In this document: piece after piece, positions 63,188 to 64,000 of the stretch
Numbering within the stretch: position 1 is the first letter of the stretch
Layout: each line of letters starts with the position of its first letter
From: Paucihalobacter ruber
GTDB taxonomy: Bacteria > Bacteroidota > Bacteroidia > Flavobacteriales > Flavobacteriaceae
Direction: 5' to 3'
NCBI RefSeq assembly: GCF_006494535.1
Contig: NZ_VHIQ01000002.1
Coordinates: 524,508 to 588,507 of the forward strand
DNA length: 64,000 bases
Notes under the pieces: model-generated
Told to the model about the DNA's origin: nothing
What the model saw: the letters and a program-made list of their open reading frames with translations, nothing else
Database searches by the model: none
Program-made: the position numbers and the translations under genes

Positions 63188-63601
63188 ATGCGAACAATCA
63201 AATCCACACTGCTTTTCATACTAGCTATAAGTATGAGTAGCTATTTAATGTCTCAAGAGTTAAATTTTGAAATCAATAGCCCAACCATCTATGATGAAAC
63301 CATCGATTTGGGTATTGGGAGTAGTTTTACTAAGAATGGTATGATACTTACCTGGGTACAAGAAGTATCTGGGCAAACCCATACTAACCAATTGGAAATC
63401 ATAAGCAGCGCAGGTAATTGGGATGTGGACAGCTCTACAGGAAACCTAATTTATAATTTGGTTCAAGAAGGTAGTGGCATTACATTGACTATTATAGGAC
63501 AAACCGATGGTATTACAGCTGAGTTGACCATGCCATCCAGCGACCCTGAGGCGCCTACTTTGGTGTACACCTTTACAGAATGTATCATTAGTTATCTTTA
63601 A
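63188..63601 (+). CDS. Small exported protein (137 aa)
   Basis: Signal peptide (1-22, YLMSQ), then a beta-rich 115 residues with Thr/Ser/Gly. No domain recognised. It sits 23 bases after the first RHS gene and 11 bases before the next, so it is in the same transcript. Confidence 0.7.
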   Translation: MRTIKSTLLFILAISMSSYLMSQELNFEINSPTIYDETIDLGIGSSFTKNGMILTWVQEVSGQTHTNQLEIISSAGNWDVDSSTGNLIYNLVQEGSGITLTIIGQTDGITAELTMPSSDPEAPTLVYTFTECIISYL

Positions 63602-63612
63602 AACCCACACCC

Positions 63613-64000
63613 ATGCCAACAAACAGCATCCGTCGTGATTGGACTCGTCCAATCCTGATTCTATTGTTACTATCAACAATAAGCATAGCAAAAGCCCAAA
63701 ACCTCCAAGGCCCCACACAGGTAAGTCCGAACAGCACCCACGATTACACTTTTAGTAATGGATTATTAGCAAACCCAACCTGGACGGTAGTTGGTGGCAC
63801 CGTATTAAGCACAACTATGGTAAAAGGTACAGCACAATACACCGCCACGGTACAATGGGGCGCAGCAGGCGCGGGGTCAGTAACCTTTAACTCCTTTGGT
63901 ACACCACTAGAAACACTCAATGTTACTATCACAGGTTCCGGCACCGGAGCCACCCTATTAAGCGACCGCAACTACGTATATACTTTAGTACCCAGAGAAG
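63613..64000 (+). CDS. DUF6443/RHS family protein, 3' end cut by window
   Basis: ATG 63613, signal peptide (about 1-29, ending IAKAQ), an Ig-like stretch (TWTVVGGTVLSTT) and the start of the DUF6443 region (LLSDRNYVYTLVPRE). Such proteins continue for 1000 or more residues with RHS repeats and a variable C-terminus. It uses C-ending codons (AAC, ACC, GGC, GCC) much more than its neighbours. Confidence 0.8.
   Translation, partial: MPTNSIRRDWTRPILILLLLSTISIAKAQNLQGPTQVSPNSTHDYTFSNGLLANPTWTVVGGTVLSTTMVKGTAQYTATVQWGAAGAGSVTFNSFGTPLETLNVTITGSGTGATLLSDRNYVYTLVPRE

Overview
This is chromosomal DNA from a Bacteroidota bacterium, almost certainly a member of the Flavobacteriaceae. The evidence is the low GC content, TAnnTTTG-type -7 promoter boxes with few Shine-Dalgarno sites, and the gene families present: the BatCDE operon, GLPGLI proteins, a TonB-dependent receptor, an OlsF-type fused acyltransferase, a T9SS sorting-domain remnant and DUF6443/RHS proteins. 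No transposase, integrase, phage gene or CRISPR array was seen.

Layout. 1-3292: end of a Bat (aerotolerance) operon, with batC cut by the window edge. 3300-7953: an inorganic-carbon block (small exported protein, SulP anion transporter, beta-carbonic anhydrase, SbtA-type bicarbonate permease, divergent LysR regulator). 7950-10527: cvpA, pheS and two conserved hypotheticals. 10539-17693: an accessory array of leftward cassettes encoding unrelated lipoproteins and small exported or membrane proteins. 17833-31858: core genes (sterol desaturase-like protein, gpsA, a thioredoxin-like lipoprotein, mfd, fbp, a GNAT, aspartate kinase, olsF, a carboxypeptidase-regulatory-domain protein). 31859-37125: a second accessory block in the opposite direction, with a small exported protein, two GLPGLI proteins and a TonB-dependent receptor. 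37249-51903: core genes (TM2 protein, hydroxyacid dehydrogenase, Fic protein, mgtE, rsmA, a TPR protein, serS, an HTTM protein, ribF, pth, rplY, prs, tRNA-Leu). 52497-59341: a seven-gene leftward operon for a type II secretion/type IV pilus-like machine, headed by a LuxR-type response regulator. 59814-64000: divergent RHS/YD-type secreted proteins, the last cut by the window end.

The most interesting signal is a leader/promoter repeat. It occurs three times, nearly identical, at about 12929, 14620 and 17160, and a fourth time, diverged and on the other strand, at about 32026-32186. Every copy lies directly upstream of, and in the same orientation as, a block of exported-protein genes that are otherwise unrelated. 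The co-linear elements are a promoter whose -33/-7 spacer contains a (TA)n tract of different length in different copies, an ATTTACA/TGTAAAT palindrome, a hairpin followed by a T-tract (attenuator-like, with one compensatory base-pair change in the fourth copy), and repeated ACTTCTA boxes. I propose a family of switchable, attenuated leaders that drive interchangeable surface-protein cassettes. Remnants of further cassettes (3' ends and linker pieces) lie at both ends of the first array and after the second block, which suggests ongoing cassette turnover by recombination.

A second candidate circuit is the pilus/T2SS-like operon plus the divergent RHS genes. Their shared 472-bp intergenic region carries two tandem pairs of AAGG-A5-CCTT palindromes, each pair with 22-bp centre spacing, which are good candidates for the binding sites of the operon's own response regulator. 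All functional proposals beyond family membership are inference from one sequence read by eye.
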